NCBI RefSeq assembly: GCF_020736705.1 | Contig: NZ_CP085990.1 | Span: 2,914,001 to 2,978,000 of the forward strand | Length of the DNA: 64,000 nucleotides | Direction of reading: 5' to 3' | Source of the DNA: Psychrobacter sanguinis | GTDB taxonomy: Bacteria > Pseudomonadota > Gammaproteobacteria > Pseudomonadales > Moraxellaceae | Shown here: piece by piece, positions 47,531 through 57,252 of the stretch | Position numbering within the stretch: the stretch's first letter is position 1 | How the letters are laid out: each line of letters begins with the position of its first letter | The notes under the pieces: model-generated | The model's database searches: none | What the model saw: only the letters and a program-made list of their open reading frames with translations | Told to the model about the DNA's origin: nothing | Program-made: the position numbers and the translations under genes

Positions 47531-48733
47531 ATGTCTACTAATAATCAGAATGACAATCAAAATACAAACTCAGGAACGCCGCAAAGCTCAACACCTGCTT
47601 ATGTTGAAGGAGGCCGTCGTCGCAGACGTGGGCCTCGCCGTGATGGCAAAGGCAACAATACCGCTTTAAAAGCACCAAACGAAAAAACAGATCTTGATAA
47701 TACAGAGTTAATGAACCCTGTAGAGTTAGATTCTGATATTTATGAAGATGAAGCTGCTTTGGCAGAAGGTGGTATTAAGGCAGTAGGTTCTAAGCGAATC
47801 ATTCCATTTATGAAGCTTGAGAAGCCCATGGCAATTTTCTCAGCTATCATGATATTGGTTAGTATTGCTGCTATATTCATCAATGGTCTTAACTTAGGTC
47901 TCGACTTTACCGGTGGTGTTTCTGCCGATGTAAAGTATGAAAAATCTGTTGAACAGGCTGAAGTTATTCAGTCTCTAGAAAAAGCAGGCTTTGAAGATGC
48001 GGTTGTACAGTATCTAGGAGGTACGACAGAGCTGTTGGTTCGCCTCCCTCCTCAGTCTGATAACGTTGAAGGCTTGAATGAAAGTTTGGGCAAAGCGTTA
48101 GATTTACCCAATAACCATGCCAGTATTAGTAACGTTAATATTATTGGGAGTCAGGTAGGTGGCGAGGTTTATTTAAGCTCAATGCTTGCCATTTTGACCG
48201 CACTGGGCATGATGATGCTATATGTGGCAGTCCGCTTCCAGTTTAAGTTGGCGGTAGGCGCATTATTGGCTTTGGTCCATGATGCTGTTGTTACTGTGGG
48301 TATCTTCGCCCTATTTCAGTTCCCATTTGACCTAACAGTATTGGCGGCTATCCTAGCCTTAATCGGTTACTCATTAAACGATACCATTGTTGTCTTTGAC
48401 CGTATTCGTGAGAACTTTAGAAGGGTACGTGATGCCACGCCAAGACAGATTGTTGACTTGTCGTTAACTGAGACATTGCGTCGTACCATTATGACCGTGT
48501 CTACTGTATTGGTAGTGGTTTTAGCGATGTTATTCTTAGGAGGTGATGGCTTATTCTGGTTCTCAGTTGCCTTCTTCATCGGTCTAATTGCAGGTACTTA
48601 TTCTTCTACTTACATCTCAAGTTCAATTCCTTTAGCAATGGGCTTGTCTCGTGACGATTTTGTGGTGAAGATTAAACCTGAATTCCAAGAAGAAGTGGTG
48701 ACATTTAACGATCCTAAATCTTTTGAAGACTAA
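47531..48733 (+). CDS. secF: Protein translocase subunit SecF, with basic N-terminal extension
   Basis: A 400-residue partner of SecD; E. coli SecF has 323 residues. The first about 85 residues are extra and cytoplasmic: Asn/Gln/Ser-rich (1-25), then a strongly basic patch GGRRRRRGPRRDGKG (27-41), then an acidic part (EDEAALAEG). TM1 begins about 101. The core motifs are GLNLGLDFTGGVSADVKY and LIGYSLNDTIVVFDRIREN. The secD stop codon overlaps its ribosome site (TAGGAGAG), so the two are translationally linked. A long, perfect hairpin terminator ends the operon. Confidence 0.95.
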   Translation: MSTNNQNDNQNTNSGTPQSSTPAYVEGGRRRRRGPRRDGKGNNTALKAPNEKTDLDNTELMNPVELDSDIYEDEAALAEGGIKAVGSKRIIPFMKLEKPMAIFSAIMILVSIAAIFINGLNLGLDFTGGVSADVKYEKSVEQAEVIQSLEKAGFEDAVVQYLGGTTELLVRLPPQSDNVEGLNESLGKALDLPNNHASISNVNIIGSQVGGEVYLSSMLAILTALGMMMLYVAVRFQFKLAVGALLALVHDAVVTVGIFALFQFPFDLTVLAAILALIGYSLNDTIVVFDRIRENFRRVRDATPRQIVDLSLTETLRRTIMTVSTVLVVVLAMLFLGGDGLFWFSVAFFIGLIAGTYSSTYISSSIPLAMGLSRDDFVVKIKPEFQEEVVTFNDPKSFED

Positions 48734-48804
48734 GGGTATAAGTTAGTTTTTATTGATGGTTTGTTAAACCAAACACTGCTATATACTTGTGGTAGGATAT
48801 GAAA

Positions 48805-48840
48805 CAATAAAAAGCACCTTAGGGTGCTTTTTATTGTTTG
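48805..48840 (+). terminator. Terminator of secD-secF
   Basis: A perfect 14-bp stem (48805-48818 / 48823-48836) with loop TTAG, containing the usual T run. Confidence 0.92.
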
Positions 48841-48889
48841 AGCCTTTTATTTATTTTGAGCCATTTAACGTTATAAAAGTATTGAGTCT

Positions 48890-50290
48890 ATGAGTCATAT
48901 TAAACCTGCCCCATTAGATTTAAGCTATCGTCATATTATTGCGATTGCTGCCCCTGTTCTAATTGCCAATTTGGCCATGCCCTTGCAAGGCGCTATTGAT
49001 GTGGGTGTGGTGGGACACTTCCCTCAATCCTATCATTTGGCGGGGCTGGGTATCGCCTCCCAACTGTGGTTGTTGATACTGGTTAGTTTCAACTTTCTGC
49101 AGTATGCCTCATCTGGATTAGCGGCACAGGCTTTGGGAAGACAGGCAACAGGGAAAACTCATGCCACCGAGCTTGCTGATATTTTATACCGCTCACTGGG
49201 CCTCGCACTGATATTGGCAACAATACTGTGGTTATTTAAACCTCTCATTATAAGTTTAGGCTTGCAGCTATTAGGGGCGCAACCTGCCAGCAGTGAAGCG
49301 GCCCATACTTATTTAAGTGTACGCTACTATGGCATCGTTTTTGAGCTGATGAATTACGCTTTCATCGGCTGGTTCGCCGGACAAGGCAAGACCAATCAAA
49401 TGATGATGGTGCAACTGCTTATCTCTATTATTAACATTATTTTGACACTCACCTTTGTTTATCTCTTTGACATGGGATTACAGGGGGTGGCTCTAGGCAC
49501 GGTGATTGGATACGCTATCGGCTGCTTGACTGCCATTACTTTAGCCAAAAAGACACTTGCTATTGATTCAAGTGAGGCCACTGAGACTGTCATAAAAAAT
49601 ACTTTTTCAAAGCAAAGACTGTCAGAAATATATGCTTTTGACAAAATGCTCAGTCTTTTTTCTCTTAATAAAGACATTTTTATTCGGACTATTTTATTGA
49701 CGCTCAGCTTTGCCTGGATTACTCGTTTATCGGCCCAACAAGGCGATTTGGTAATGGCGACCAACGCTGTGTTGCTACAAGTATTAAGTATCTCAGCCTT
49801 TGCATTAGATGGTGTCGCCGTGGCCGCTGAGAGCCTATCTGGTCAAGCGGCTGCCCGTCAGTCACGACCGCAGTTTATGACCGCTGTGAAGCGTACAGGG
49901 GTGATTACTTTCGTACTGGCATTAAGTCTAACAATTATTTGGGCCTTTGCCCTACCTAGCTTTTTAGCACTTATGACCGATTTACCATCGGTTAATGAAC
50001 TGGCACTAGATTATCGTTATATCGCTACCTTACTGCCCTTAGTAGGTGCAGGCGCTTACTGGCTAGATGGCATAATGTTTGGCTTAACAGCAGGTGCTAA
50101 AATTCGTCAGGTAGCTATTATTGTATCTAGCATATTCTTCCCATTGACATATGTGGTCTATGAATTATATGGTGCACAGTATGCAATGCCCGTTGTTTGG
50201 TTTGCTGTTTATTGGTTACTGATATCTCGTTTCATAATCGCCGCTACTGTTCTATGGCGTAATCAACAAAGTCTTATTTATCATAAATAG
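48890..50290 (+). CDS. MATE-family efflux transporter
   Basis: A 466-residue inner-membrane antiporter with 12 predicted helices in two halves. The start HIIAIAAPVLIANLAMPLQG and DVGVVGHFPQSYHLAGLGIA match the MATE/DinF branch; the second half has AFALDGVAVAAESLSGQAAA and LDYRYIATLLPLVGAGAYWL. Such proteins expel drugs or metabolites using sodium or proton gradients. An interior loop (IDSSEATETVIKNTFSKQRL) between the halves is longer than usual. The substrate is unknown. No regulator gene is adjacent. Confidence 0.88.
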   Translation: MSHIKPAPLDLSYRHIIAIAAPVLIANLAMPLQGAIDVGVVGHFPQSYHLAGLGIASQLWLLILVSFNFLQYASSGLAAQALGRQATGKTHATELADILYRSLGLALILATILWLFKPLIISLGLQLLGAQPASSEAAHTYLSVRYYGIVFELMNYAFIGWFAGQGKTNQMMMVQLLISIINIILTLTFVYLFDMGLQGVALGTVIGYAIGCLTAITLAKKTLAIDSSEATETVIKNTFSKQRLSEIYAFDKMLSLFSLNKDIFIRTILLTLSFAWITRLSAQQGDLVMATNAVLLQVLSISAFALDGVAVAAESLSGQAAARQSRPQFMTAVKRTGVITFVLALSLTIIWAFALPSFLALMTDLPSVNELALDYRYIATLLPLVGAGAYWLDGIMFGLTAGAKIRQVAIIVSSIFFPLTYVVYELYGAQYAMPVVWFAVYWLLISRFIIAATVLWRNQQSLIYHK

Positions 50291-50388
50291 CCATAAGCAA
50301 CTTAATAAAAGTATAAAAGTAAGTATAAATATAAAAGTAAATAACACTTCGAATTTTTCTTTTGAATAATTAACTAAAAAGGCTTTTT

Positions 50389-51867
50389 ATGTCAGAACTC
50401 TCTGAAAAACTCCCTTTTAAGCCAATACCTACTCTATTGGCCATAGCCATTGGCTTTATTATTTGGTTTGTGATTCCCACCCCTGAGGGTGTGACTGACA
50501 ACGCTTGGCACTTATTAGCACTATTTGTGGCTACCATCGTGGCAATTATTGGTAAAGCTCTACCTATCGGGGCATTGGCTATTATAGCCATCTCTTTAGT
50601 GGCTTTAACCGGTGTCACGGCCGACACCCCAAAGCAGGCCATGCAGGACGCTTTGTCTAGTTTCTCTAGTCCTTTAATCTGGTTAATCGGTATAGCAGTA
50701 ATGATATCACGTGGCCTAATCAAAACAGGGCTAGGTTCGAGAATTGCTTATTACTTCATTTCAATATTTGGTAAAAAGACGCTAGGCATTGGCTATTCCT
50801 TGGCTGCAGCAGAATTAATGATTGCGCCTATTACGCCCTCAAATACTGCCCGAGGTGGCGGTATTATTCACCCTATCATGCGCTCAATCGCCTTAAGCTT
50901 TCACTCCACTCCTGAAGAAGGCACACAGAATAAAATAGGTCGTTATTTGGCGATGGTCAACTACCATGCCAACCCTATTACTTCTGGTATGTTTATTACC
51001 GCTACTGCCCCTAACCCTTTGGTGGTAGACCTAGTCAATAAGGCAACAGGCAGTCAAATACACCTATCTTGGACTACTTGGGCAGTGGCGATGTTCATTC
51101 CAGGGCTGCTTTGTCTTTTAGTTATGCCGTTGGTTATATATTTGGTATATCCGCCAGAAATTAAGCAAACCCCTGATGCTAAAGAGTATGCCACGGATAA
51201 CCTAGCAAAATTAGGATCAGTAACCAATCATGAAAAAATCATGTTGGCAGTGTTTACTTTAATGTTATTGCTTTGGGCCAACATTCCGGCGTTAATCTTT
51301 GGTGATCAATTTAGTGTCGATGCGACTGCGACTGCTTTCTTAGGTCTGTCAGTTTTGCTAATTGCTGGGGTATTAACGTGGGAAGATGTGCTTAAAGAGA
51401 AGTCTGCTTGGGACACTATTGTTTGGTTTGGTGCTTTAGTAATGATGGCAGACTTCCTCAATAAATTGGGACTGATTTCTTGGTTCTCGTCTAGTATTGA
51501 AAACGCCATTGGGTTAACTGGCGTAGGTTGGGTTGGCGCTGTTGTCATCCTGACACTGGTATATTTGTATATGCATTATTTATTTGCCAGTACTACCGCC
51601 CACATTACTGCTATGTTTGCTGCTTTTTATGCGGTAGGTTTGACCTTGGGTGCACCACCTATGTTATATGCCTTAATCCTAGCAGCCGCAGGCAATATTA
51701 TGATGACTTTAACCCATTACGCCACAGGGACTGCGCCTGTTATCTTCAACTCAGGCTATACCACGTTGCGTGAATGGTGGACTATTGGGGCTATTATGAG
51801 TGTGGTTAACCTTGTTATTTGGATTGGCTCTGGGTTAATCTGGTGGAAAGTACTGGGTTACTACTAA
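50389..51867 (+). CDS. DASS-family anion:sodium symporter (dicarboxylate transporter, CitT-like)
   Basis: A 492-residue inner-membrane protein with 11-13 helices, of the divalent anion:Na+ symporter family (SLC13/CitT/TtdT). Helical hairpin motifs are visible: LIAPITPSNTARGGGIIHP (helix-hairpin with SNT) and the second one ending in the family signature with SSTTAHITAMFAAFY, plus MTLTHYATGTAPVIFNSGY. The similarity to 2-oxoglutarate/malate translocators is strong. The substrate is probably a C4-C6 dicarboxylate or tricarboxylate. It is followed by a bidirectional terminator. Confidence 0.86.
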   Translation: MSELSEKLPFKPIPTLLAIAIGFIIWFVIPTPEGVTDNAWHLLALFVATIVAIIGKALPIGALAIIAISLVALTGVTADTPKQAMQDALSSFSSPLIWLIGIAVMISRGLIKTGLGSRIAYYFISIFGKKTLGIGYSLAAAELMIAPITPSNTARGGGIIHPIMRSIALSFHSTPEEGTQNKIGRYLAMVNYHANPITSGMFITATAPNPLVVDLVNKATGSQIHLSWTTWAVAMFIPGLLCLLVMPLVIYLVYPPEIKQTPDAKEYATDNLAKLGSVTNHEKIMLAVFTLMLLLWANIPALIFGDQFSVDATATAFLGLSVLLIAGVLTWEDVLKEKSAWDTIVWFGALVMMADFLNKLGLISWFSSSIENAIGLTGVGWVGAVVILTLVYLYMHYLFASTTAHITAMFAAFYAVGLTLGAPPMLYALILAAAGNIMMTLTHYATGTAPVIFNSGYTTLREWWTIGAIMSVVNLVIWIGSGLIWWKVLGYY

Positions 51868-51932
51868 ACCTACTGATTACCCTAATTGCCCTTATTATTA
51901 TGAATGTTGGGCAACGTTATAACCTCAAAAAT

Positions 51933-51971
51933 AAAAAAGTCGATAACTTTAATCCGTTATCGACTTTTTTT
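51933..51971. terminator. Bidirectional terminator between the DASS gene and ridA
   Basis: A perfect 15-bp stem (51933-51947 / 51956-51970) with an 8-nt loop and A/T runs on both sides. Confidence 0.92.
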
Positions 51972-52495
51972 TAGGTTTGGCACCATGTTCTGATCTCGGA
52001 AAATAACGAAACCTTATTTAACTGCCATACATTCAATTTCAACTTTCGCCCCCATTGCGAGATCTGCCACACCAAATGCCGAACGTACCGGATAAGGTTT
52101 GCTTAGTTTGGCCTTATAACCTTCGTTAAACGCTTCAAAATCCTTCATATCGGTTAGCATTACCATACATTTGACCAAATCTGATGATTGATAACCATAG
52201 CTCATCAATGTCTTATTGATATTGTCCAAAGCCTGTTCGGTCTCTTTTCGTACCCCACCTTCTACTAATTTGCCGTCTTTAAGACCTAGCTCACCTGAAA
52301 TATATAAAGTATTACCTGCCCTTACGGCTTTAGAGAAAGGCAGTTGTCCCTCAGTGCTATAAAAGATAGGTGTGGTTTTAGACTGGGTAGCAACACTCTT
52401 AACCGGTGTGGTATCAACTGTATTATCTTGATCGCTACTATATTGAGCACTTTGAACACTTTCATGTTGCTCAGCCTGTGCTATAGTCATAGCCC

Positions 52496-53059
52496 TTAAA
52501 AACAGTCACACAGCCAAAGAAAATAGAAGAATAACGTATCGATACAATCTATTCCCCAATCTTGACGCTTTTTCTTAACCCAAGCCCAAGTTTGCTCAAT
52601 AGGGTTTAAGTCAGGACTATAAGGCGGTAACCATAGAATAGTGTGTCCTGAATCTTCAATGGTTTTTTGAATATCAAGGCCCTTATGGAAAGTTGCATTA
52701 TCCATAACGATCACACTATTAAGGGGAAGTTGTGGTAATAACAGTTGCTGAGCCCAGCTATGGAATACATCACTATTAACACTACAGTCGTAAAGACCTA
52801 CTGCGAATAACTGATTATTGTAAATAGCACCTATAGCATTGGTTTGGTTTTTTAGTTGCCAGTTATGCTCGCCAAAGCACTTCTCACCTTTTTTGGCATA
52901 GCCGTAAGGTCTGTAATCATGTGCCTTGAAGCCACTTTCATCTAAGTAAACGACAGGACGGTTATCTTTTTCATACCAGGCTAACTGCTCAGCGAATAAC
53001 TGACGTTTTTCTTCATCTGATTTAGGATGATGCAGTGTCTTTTTTTTGAGTAATACCAA
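52496..53059 (-). CDS. IS630 copy 2 transposase, second frame (OrfB)
   Basis: Catalytic DDE part (about 187 residues from TTG 53059). The acidic triad is in VVYLDESGFKAHD, VIVMDNATFHKG and YSPDLNPIEQTWAWVKKK. The end LFFYFLWLCDCF lies 12 bp inside the left terminus. It overlaps OrfA and joins it by a +1 (or -2) shift at the A8 run 53047-53040. Confidence 0.88.
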   Translation of the reverse strand: MVLLKKKTLHHPKSDEEKRQLFAEQLAWYEKDNRPVVYLDESGFKAHDYRPYGYAKKGEKCFGEHNWQLKNQTNAIGAIYNNQLFAVGLYDCSVNSDVFHSWAQQLLLPQLPLNSVIVMDNATFHKGLDIQKTIEDSGHTILWLPPYSPDLNPIEQTWAWVKKKRQDWGIDCIDTLFFYFLWLCDCF

Positions 53060-53333
53060 GTCGCTTCAGTGCACGACTGATGCTTCTTTGGCTACAGTTA
53101 AGACGTCTTGCTCGTTCTATTTGATAAGCATCTGGATAAAGCTCAACATCTGCTTTAAGACTATCGCTATCCACCTTGTAAACAGTATAGACGTAAGCTT
53201 TACGCTCAATGTTCTTTTTCCAACGCTGAATTGTCGTTGTACTGATTTGATATTCTTCGGCAAGCTCTCGATAACTGTAACCTTCGTCAAGCTTGTCTAA
53301 TATCATTTGTCTGTAGTCTTTTGAATATGCCAT
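53022..53333 (-). CDS. IS630 copy 2 transposase, first frame (OrfA)
   Basis: A 103-residue DNA-binding half with helix-turn-helix motifs (EGYSYRELAEEYQISTTTIQ and ARRLNCSQRSISRALKRLG). It ends QKKDTASS just after the A8 slip site. About three-quarters of its residues match copy 1 by eye. Confidence 0.88.
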   Translation of the reverse strand: MAYSKDYRQMILDKLDEGYSYRELAEEYQISTTTIQRWKKNIERKAYVYTVYKVDSDSLKADVELYPDAYQIERARRLNCSQRSISRALKRLGITQKKDTASS

Positions 53334-53515
53334 CTTATCAGTGTATCTTATTTATGGGGCTATGACTATATAGAAGCGCTTAGCAAACCCAAACCTAAAA
53401 TCATAGAAGGTACAATTGTTTGCAGTATTGGCAGTTTCATAATATCTCCTGATAACTAGCTTATTAAAGCAATAAACACATTTCGTGCCAAAGCTTTCCA
53501 AGTTTTCTTATCTTC

Positions 53516-53562
53516 AAAAAAAAGGCAGGTCATGAGCCATTACTGCTCACAACCTGCCTTCA
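53516..53562 (-). terminator. Terminator of purF
   Basis: On the minus strand AAGGCAGGT-GTGAGC and GCTCAT-ACCTGCCTT form a 15-bp stem with one mismatch and an 8-nt loop, followed by seven T residues. Confidence 0.88.
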
Positions 53563-53643
53563 TAGTACCAATAATAACCTTTGGGCTCTCTGTTAAAGTG
53601 TATAAGATACTTTAAGCCGTTAAAGCGGTATTATTGAGCCCTA

Positions 53644-55182
53644 TTAATTCTCTTGAACGCCAGTCATATCCACGGGGGTGTCGGGCGTACTACCGATAAC
53701 TTCAACGCCACCGGCTTTGGCTTTATCATTGCGCTGTTCTTGTAAGTAATTTAAGTACTCTTCAGTGATAGTACCTGTAATGTACTTACCATCAAATACC
53801 GCACAGTCGAAACCTTCCACTTTACTGTGCTTGGTATCTTGAACCGCATCAATTAAATCATCTAAGTCTTGGAAAATCAGACGATCAGCACCGATAATTT
53901 GACGTACTTCTTCTACAGTATGTCCAGCAGCAATTAACTCATGGCGGACTGGCATATCAATACCATACACGTTAGGGTATTTCACTGGTGGCGCTGCGCT
54001 AGCAAAAAATACTTTATTGGCCCCAGCATCTCGTGCCATTTGGATAATCTCATGGCAGGTTGTACCACGTACAATTGAGTCATCAACCAACAGTACATTT
54101 TTATTTTTGAACTCTAAAGGTACCGCGTTTAGTTTTTGACGTACTGATTTTTTACGCTGCTGTTGACCTGGCATAATAAAAGTACGGCCGATATAACGGT
54201 TCTTCATAAAGCCTTCGCGGTACTTAACATTTAAGTTAAGCGCCAATTCCATCGCTGAGGTTCTTGACGTATCAGGAATAGGAATAACCACATCGATGCC
54301 ATGATCCTCACCCCATTCATTGCGAATCTTCTGTGCCAACTTCTCACCCATACGTAAACGGGCTTTATAGACAGAGATGTTGTCCATGATAGAGTCTGGA
54401 CGGGCAAAATAAACGTACTCAAACATACAAGGCGTATATTCTTTAGGCGGTGTGCATTGACGGGTGTGAAGCTGATTATTTAAATCAACAAAAATAGCTT
54501 CACCAGGTTTAACGTCACGCACCACTTTAAAGCCAGAGCCAGTTAATGCTACAGATTCTGACGCTACCATATATTCAGTGCGACCATCTGCTGACAAACG
54601 CTCGCCATAAATTAAAGGACGAATGCCGTTTGGATCTCTAAAAGCAATAAGGCCTTGACCTGTAATTAAGGCAACGACTGCATAAGCGCCCTCAATGCGG
54701 TTATACATTGAGCTAATAGCATCAAAAATATCTTCAGGCGTGGGTTGAGTCTTACGTAATGCTTGAATTTCGTGCGCTAACACGTTCAATAACACTTCAG
54801 AATCCGAGTTAGTATTTAGATGACGTAAGTCATCTTGATACAGCTCTTTAGCCAATTTTTCAGCATTGGTTAAATTACCATTATGCGCAAGAGTGATACC
54901 ATAAGGAGAGTTCACATAAAATGGCTGCGCTTCTGCACTACTTGAGGTGCCAGCGGTTGGGTATCTCACATGCCCCACACCAAACTCCCCTACTAGTCGC
55001 ATCATATGACGTGTCATAAACACATCACGCACCATGCCATTGTCTTTACGCAAGAAGAAGCGCCCATCTTTCATAGTCACGATACCAGCGGCATCTTGAC
55101 CACGGTGTTGAAGCACAGTTAATGCGTCATACAACACTTGGTTGACTGGTTCATGTGCTGCAACACCTACAACTCCACACAT
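53644..55182 (-). CDS. purF: Amidophosphoribosyltransferase PurF
   Basis: A 512-residue enzyme that makes phosphoribosylamine from PRPP and glutamine, the first committed step of purine synthesis. [21 protein letters not shown] shows the N-terminal Cys2 nucleophile, and [10 protein letters not shown] and [11 protein letters not shown] are glutaminase motifs. [17 protein letters not shown] is the PRPP-binding site. Length equals E. coli PurF (505). It lies downstream of cvpA on the same strand (121 bp), the usual cvpA-purF operon; regulation by PurR cannot be seen. Confidence 0.97.
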   Translation of the reverse strand: MCGVVGVAAHEPVNQVLYDALTVLQHRGQDAAGIVTMKDGRFFLRKDNGMVRDVFMTRHMMRLVGEFGVGHVRYPTAGTSSSAEAQPFYVNSPYGITLAHNGNLTNAEKLAKELYQDDLRHLNTNSDSEVLLNVLAHEIQALRKTQPTPEDIFDAISSMYNRIEGAYAVVALITGQGLIAFRDPNGIRPLIYGERLSADGRTEYMVASESVALTGSGFKVVRDVKPGEAIFVDLNNQLHTRQCTPPKEYTPCMFEYVYFARPDSIMDNISVYKARLRMGEKLAQKIRNEWGEDHGIDVVIPIPDTSRTSAMELALNLNVKYREGFMKNRYIGRTFIMPGQQQRKKSVRQKLNAVPLEFKNKNVLLVDDSIVRGTTCHEIIQMARDAGANKVFFASAAPPVKYPNVYGIDMPVRHELIAAGHTVEEVRQIIGADRLIFQDLDDLIDAVQDTKHSKVEGFDCAVFDGKYITGTITEEYLNYLQEQRNDKAKAGGVEVIGSTPDTPVDMTGVQEN

Positions 55183-55302
55183 ACTCTATCCTTTTAAAAT
55201 AGTCTTTACTGGTTGAAAGATTCATTTAGTAGTGGCTAAATTACACTTATTCGCTGAATAATCAGCTTTTTACTTACCAACCTTTCAGCCGTTGTCTCAA
55301 TA

Positions 55303-55836
55303 TTATTGAGCAATGGCCTCTTGGTCCGTCTGTTGCGAATCAGGCACGTCAATTTGTTGCCATGCCTCTCCTAATACGTTTGTTGCAAATTCCTTAGCGA
55401 ACGGCGCATAAGGAAGTAATTCTGGGGCAATAACAGAGGACTGCCATAAAGAAGTATTTATAATAACCGGTGCAGACACGCTCAACATTACTAAGACCAC
55501 CAGTACGTTTTTAGCGGCCCCTAAGACGCCACCTGCCAGCTGGTCAATCAAGCCTAACTTCAGACCTTTTACAATGCCAGAGACCAGTACCGTCAATAGC
55601 TGAATAACAATCAGCACCATAAGCACAATGACTAAAAATCCTGCCCCCATCTGTAATACAGGGGAGCTCACGTAATTGGCCAAATAGGGAGCAACATCAT
55701 CCGCTAAGCGAGTGGCGGCCAAAAGCGCAATAAACCAGCCCACTAATGAGATTGAACTACGGATAAACCCTACGTTAAATCCTCGCCACAACCCTGCTAG
55801 CACCATGACTGCAATAATAATGTCTAAGAAGCCCAT
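55303..55836 (-). CDS. cvpA: CvpA-family membrane protein
   Basis: A 177-residue inner-membrane protein with four hydrophobic helices (about 2-22, 25-45, 62-85, 100-125). DIIIAVMVLAGLWRGFNVGF and LVGWFIALLAATRLAD are typical of CvpA, which is named for colicin V production but has a broader, poorly known envelope role. The C-terminal tail is polar and acidic (DSQQTDQEAIAQ). Operon with purF as in E. coli. Confidence 0.92.
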   Translation of the reverse strand: MGFLDIIIAVMVLAGLWRGFNVGFIRSSISLVGWFIALLAATRLADDVAPYLANYVSSPVLQMGAGFLVIVLMVLIVIQLLTVLVSGIVKGLKLGLIDQLAGGVLGAAKNVLVVLVMLSVSAPVIINTSLWQSSVIAPELLPYAPFAKEFATNVLGEAWQQIDVPDSQQTDQEAIAQ

Positions 55837-56011
55837 GCTGTAACCTTAGCTTGTATTCGATATCGAGTTTTAATAAAGAAGGCCTACTTTTTTGTTTTAA
55901 ACGTTTGGTATTAAAGACTGCTTATTCGAAGATAGTAAGGCAGTAGAAGATAGTAGCGTAATAAACGCCACTACTTATCTAACAAACCAACTCATTTAAT
56001 AACCAACCTTA

Positions 56012-57049
56012 TTAGTCGATAAACAGCGCATCACGATGACTGGTAATCGCTTCTACACACTGTTGAACCAGTCCAGGCCCTTTATAAATCATACCGCTAT
56101 ACAGCTGCACCATGCTTGCACCGGCTTCTAATTTACGTACCGCCTTCTCGCCACTGTCAATGCCACCGACACCTATGATAGGCAGTTTGCCTTCTAAGCG
56201 CTCATAGAATTGCTGAACGATCTCAGTGCTCAAGTGACCTACTGGACGACCTGATAGCCCACCTGCTTCATCCCCAAAGGGTAAGTCTTCTACCCCCGTT
56301 CTACTCAAGGTAGTATTGGTTGCAATCAGACCATCAATTTCAAATTCTATAAGCTGTTTTGCGATGTAATCGACTTGATCCTCTGATAAATCAGGGGCTA
56401 CTTTAAGCACCATAGGCACATAAAAGCCATAGTCTGTCGCTAATTGGTTATGACGATTTTTAATGTTGTCTAATAGCTCGGTCAACGCCTCTCCACTTTG
56501 TAAATCACGTAAATTTTTGGTGTTGGGAGAGGAGATATTTACAGTGATATAAGAAGCATGTGGATACACGCGGTCTAAGCAATATATGTAGTCATCCGCT
56601 GCATTTTCAACGGGCGTTGACGCATTTTTTCCGATATTAATACCGATATTGCCCTGATATTTGCAGTTTTTGACATTCTTAATTAGATTGTCAACGCCTA
56701 GGTTATTAAACCCCATACGGTTAATAATAGCGTCTGCCTCTTTTATTCTAAACAGCCTCGGCTTATCATTACCCGGCTGAGGTCTAGGCGTCACGGTCCC
56801 TACTTCGATAAACCCGAAACCTAGCTCTGCTAAGGCATCAATATATCGGCCGTTTTTATCTAACCCTGCCGCCAAACCGACCGGATTTGAAAACTGCAAT
56901 CCCATACACTCCGTTGGCAAGGACTGCTGAGAATAAATAAAACCTAGGGTATGTGTTTTATGCGCTTTTTCTAAAAGCTTAAGGGTCAAATCGTGAGCTT
57001 GCTCAGGGTCTAAATTAAATAAGAAAGGACGTAATAAGGCGTAGGACAT
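56012..57049 (-). CDS. pyrD: Dihydroorotate dehydrogenase (quinone), class 2
   Basis: A 345-residue FMN enzyme, membrane-associated, that oxidises dihydroorotate to orotate with quinone as electron acceptor. The N-terminal helix region [20 protein letters not shown] is the class 2 membrane/quinone tunnel. [19 protein letters not shown] and [16 protein letters not shown] carry FMN contacts and the catalytic serine. [20 protein letters not shown] and [14 protein letters not shown] complete the phosphate site. E. coli PyrD has 336 residues. Confidence 0.97.
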   Translation of the reverse strand: MSYALLRPFLFNLDPEQAHDLTLKLLEKAHKTHTLGFIYSQQSLPTECMGLQFSNPVGLAAGLDKNGRYIDALAELGFGFIEVGTVTPRPQPGNDKPRLFRIKEADAIINRMGFNNLGVDNLIKNVKNCKYQGNIGINIGKNASTPVENAADDYIYCLDRVYPHASYITVNISSPNTKNLRDLQSGEALTELLDNIKNRHNQLATDYGFYVPMVLKVAPDLSEDQVDYIAKQLIEFEIDGLIATNTTLSRTGVEDLPFGDEAGGLSGRPVGHLSTEIVQQFYERLEGKLPIIGVGGIDSGEKAVRKLEAGASMVQLYSGMIYKGPGLVQQCVEAITSHRDALFID

Positions 57050-57252
57050 AACGCTAGATAACCTGCTATGAAGTAAGTAAATTTAGAGAATTGCGGTCAG
57101 GCACGACTCTTAGATAAAAACGATAATTCTATTCAAGATTAAGCTGTGTTCTACTCAGAAGCTGTTGATTATAACAGTATAATCATTGTAAATCATCGAT
57201 TAGTGTCAACTAATAAATGACTTATAAACACCCTGAGTATCACTCTAATCCA

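Larger units (their letters stand above)
52484..53368 (-). mobile_element. IS630-family insertion sequence, copy 2
   Basis: An 885-bp element flanked by TA (52482-52483 and 53369-53370). Terminal repeats begin TAGTCATAGCCC at both ends, with imperfect matches further in (TAAAAAC-CAG-CACAC at left; CATAAATAAGATACAC at right). It lies inside the signal-peptide codons of the RidA-like gene. It is related to but distinct from copy 1. Confidence 0.92.
52014..53440 (-). pseudogene. Exported RidA-family protein, signal peptide interrupted by IS630 copy 2
   Basis: The gene starts at ATG 53440, after a fine ribosome site (AGGAGATATT), and codes for the signal peptide MKLPILQTIVPSMILGLGLL then SAS. 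IS630 copy 2 (52484-53368) is inserted at a TA in the following Ile codon. Beyond it the frame resumes IAQA (cleavage site) EQHESVQSAQYSS and the RidA/YjgF domain: PIFYSTEGQLPFSKAVRAGN, LYISGELGLKDGKLV, and the end FGVADLAMGAKVEIECMAVK with the conserved C-terminal Glu. With the IS and one TA removed, the reading frame is continuous. The remaining piece could be translated from an ATG at 52490 inside the IS end (MTIAQAE...), giving a protein of 158 residues without a signal peptide. RidA proteins deaminate reactive enamines and imines; an exported form may act elsewhere. Confidence 0.9.

Noticed and set aside
50370..50723. Minus-strand reading frame of 117 codons
   Set aside because: Antisense to the DASS transporter; low-complexity translation.
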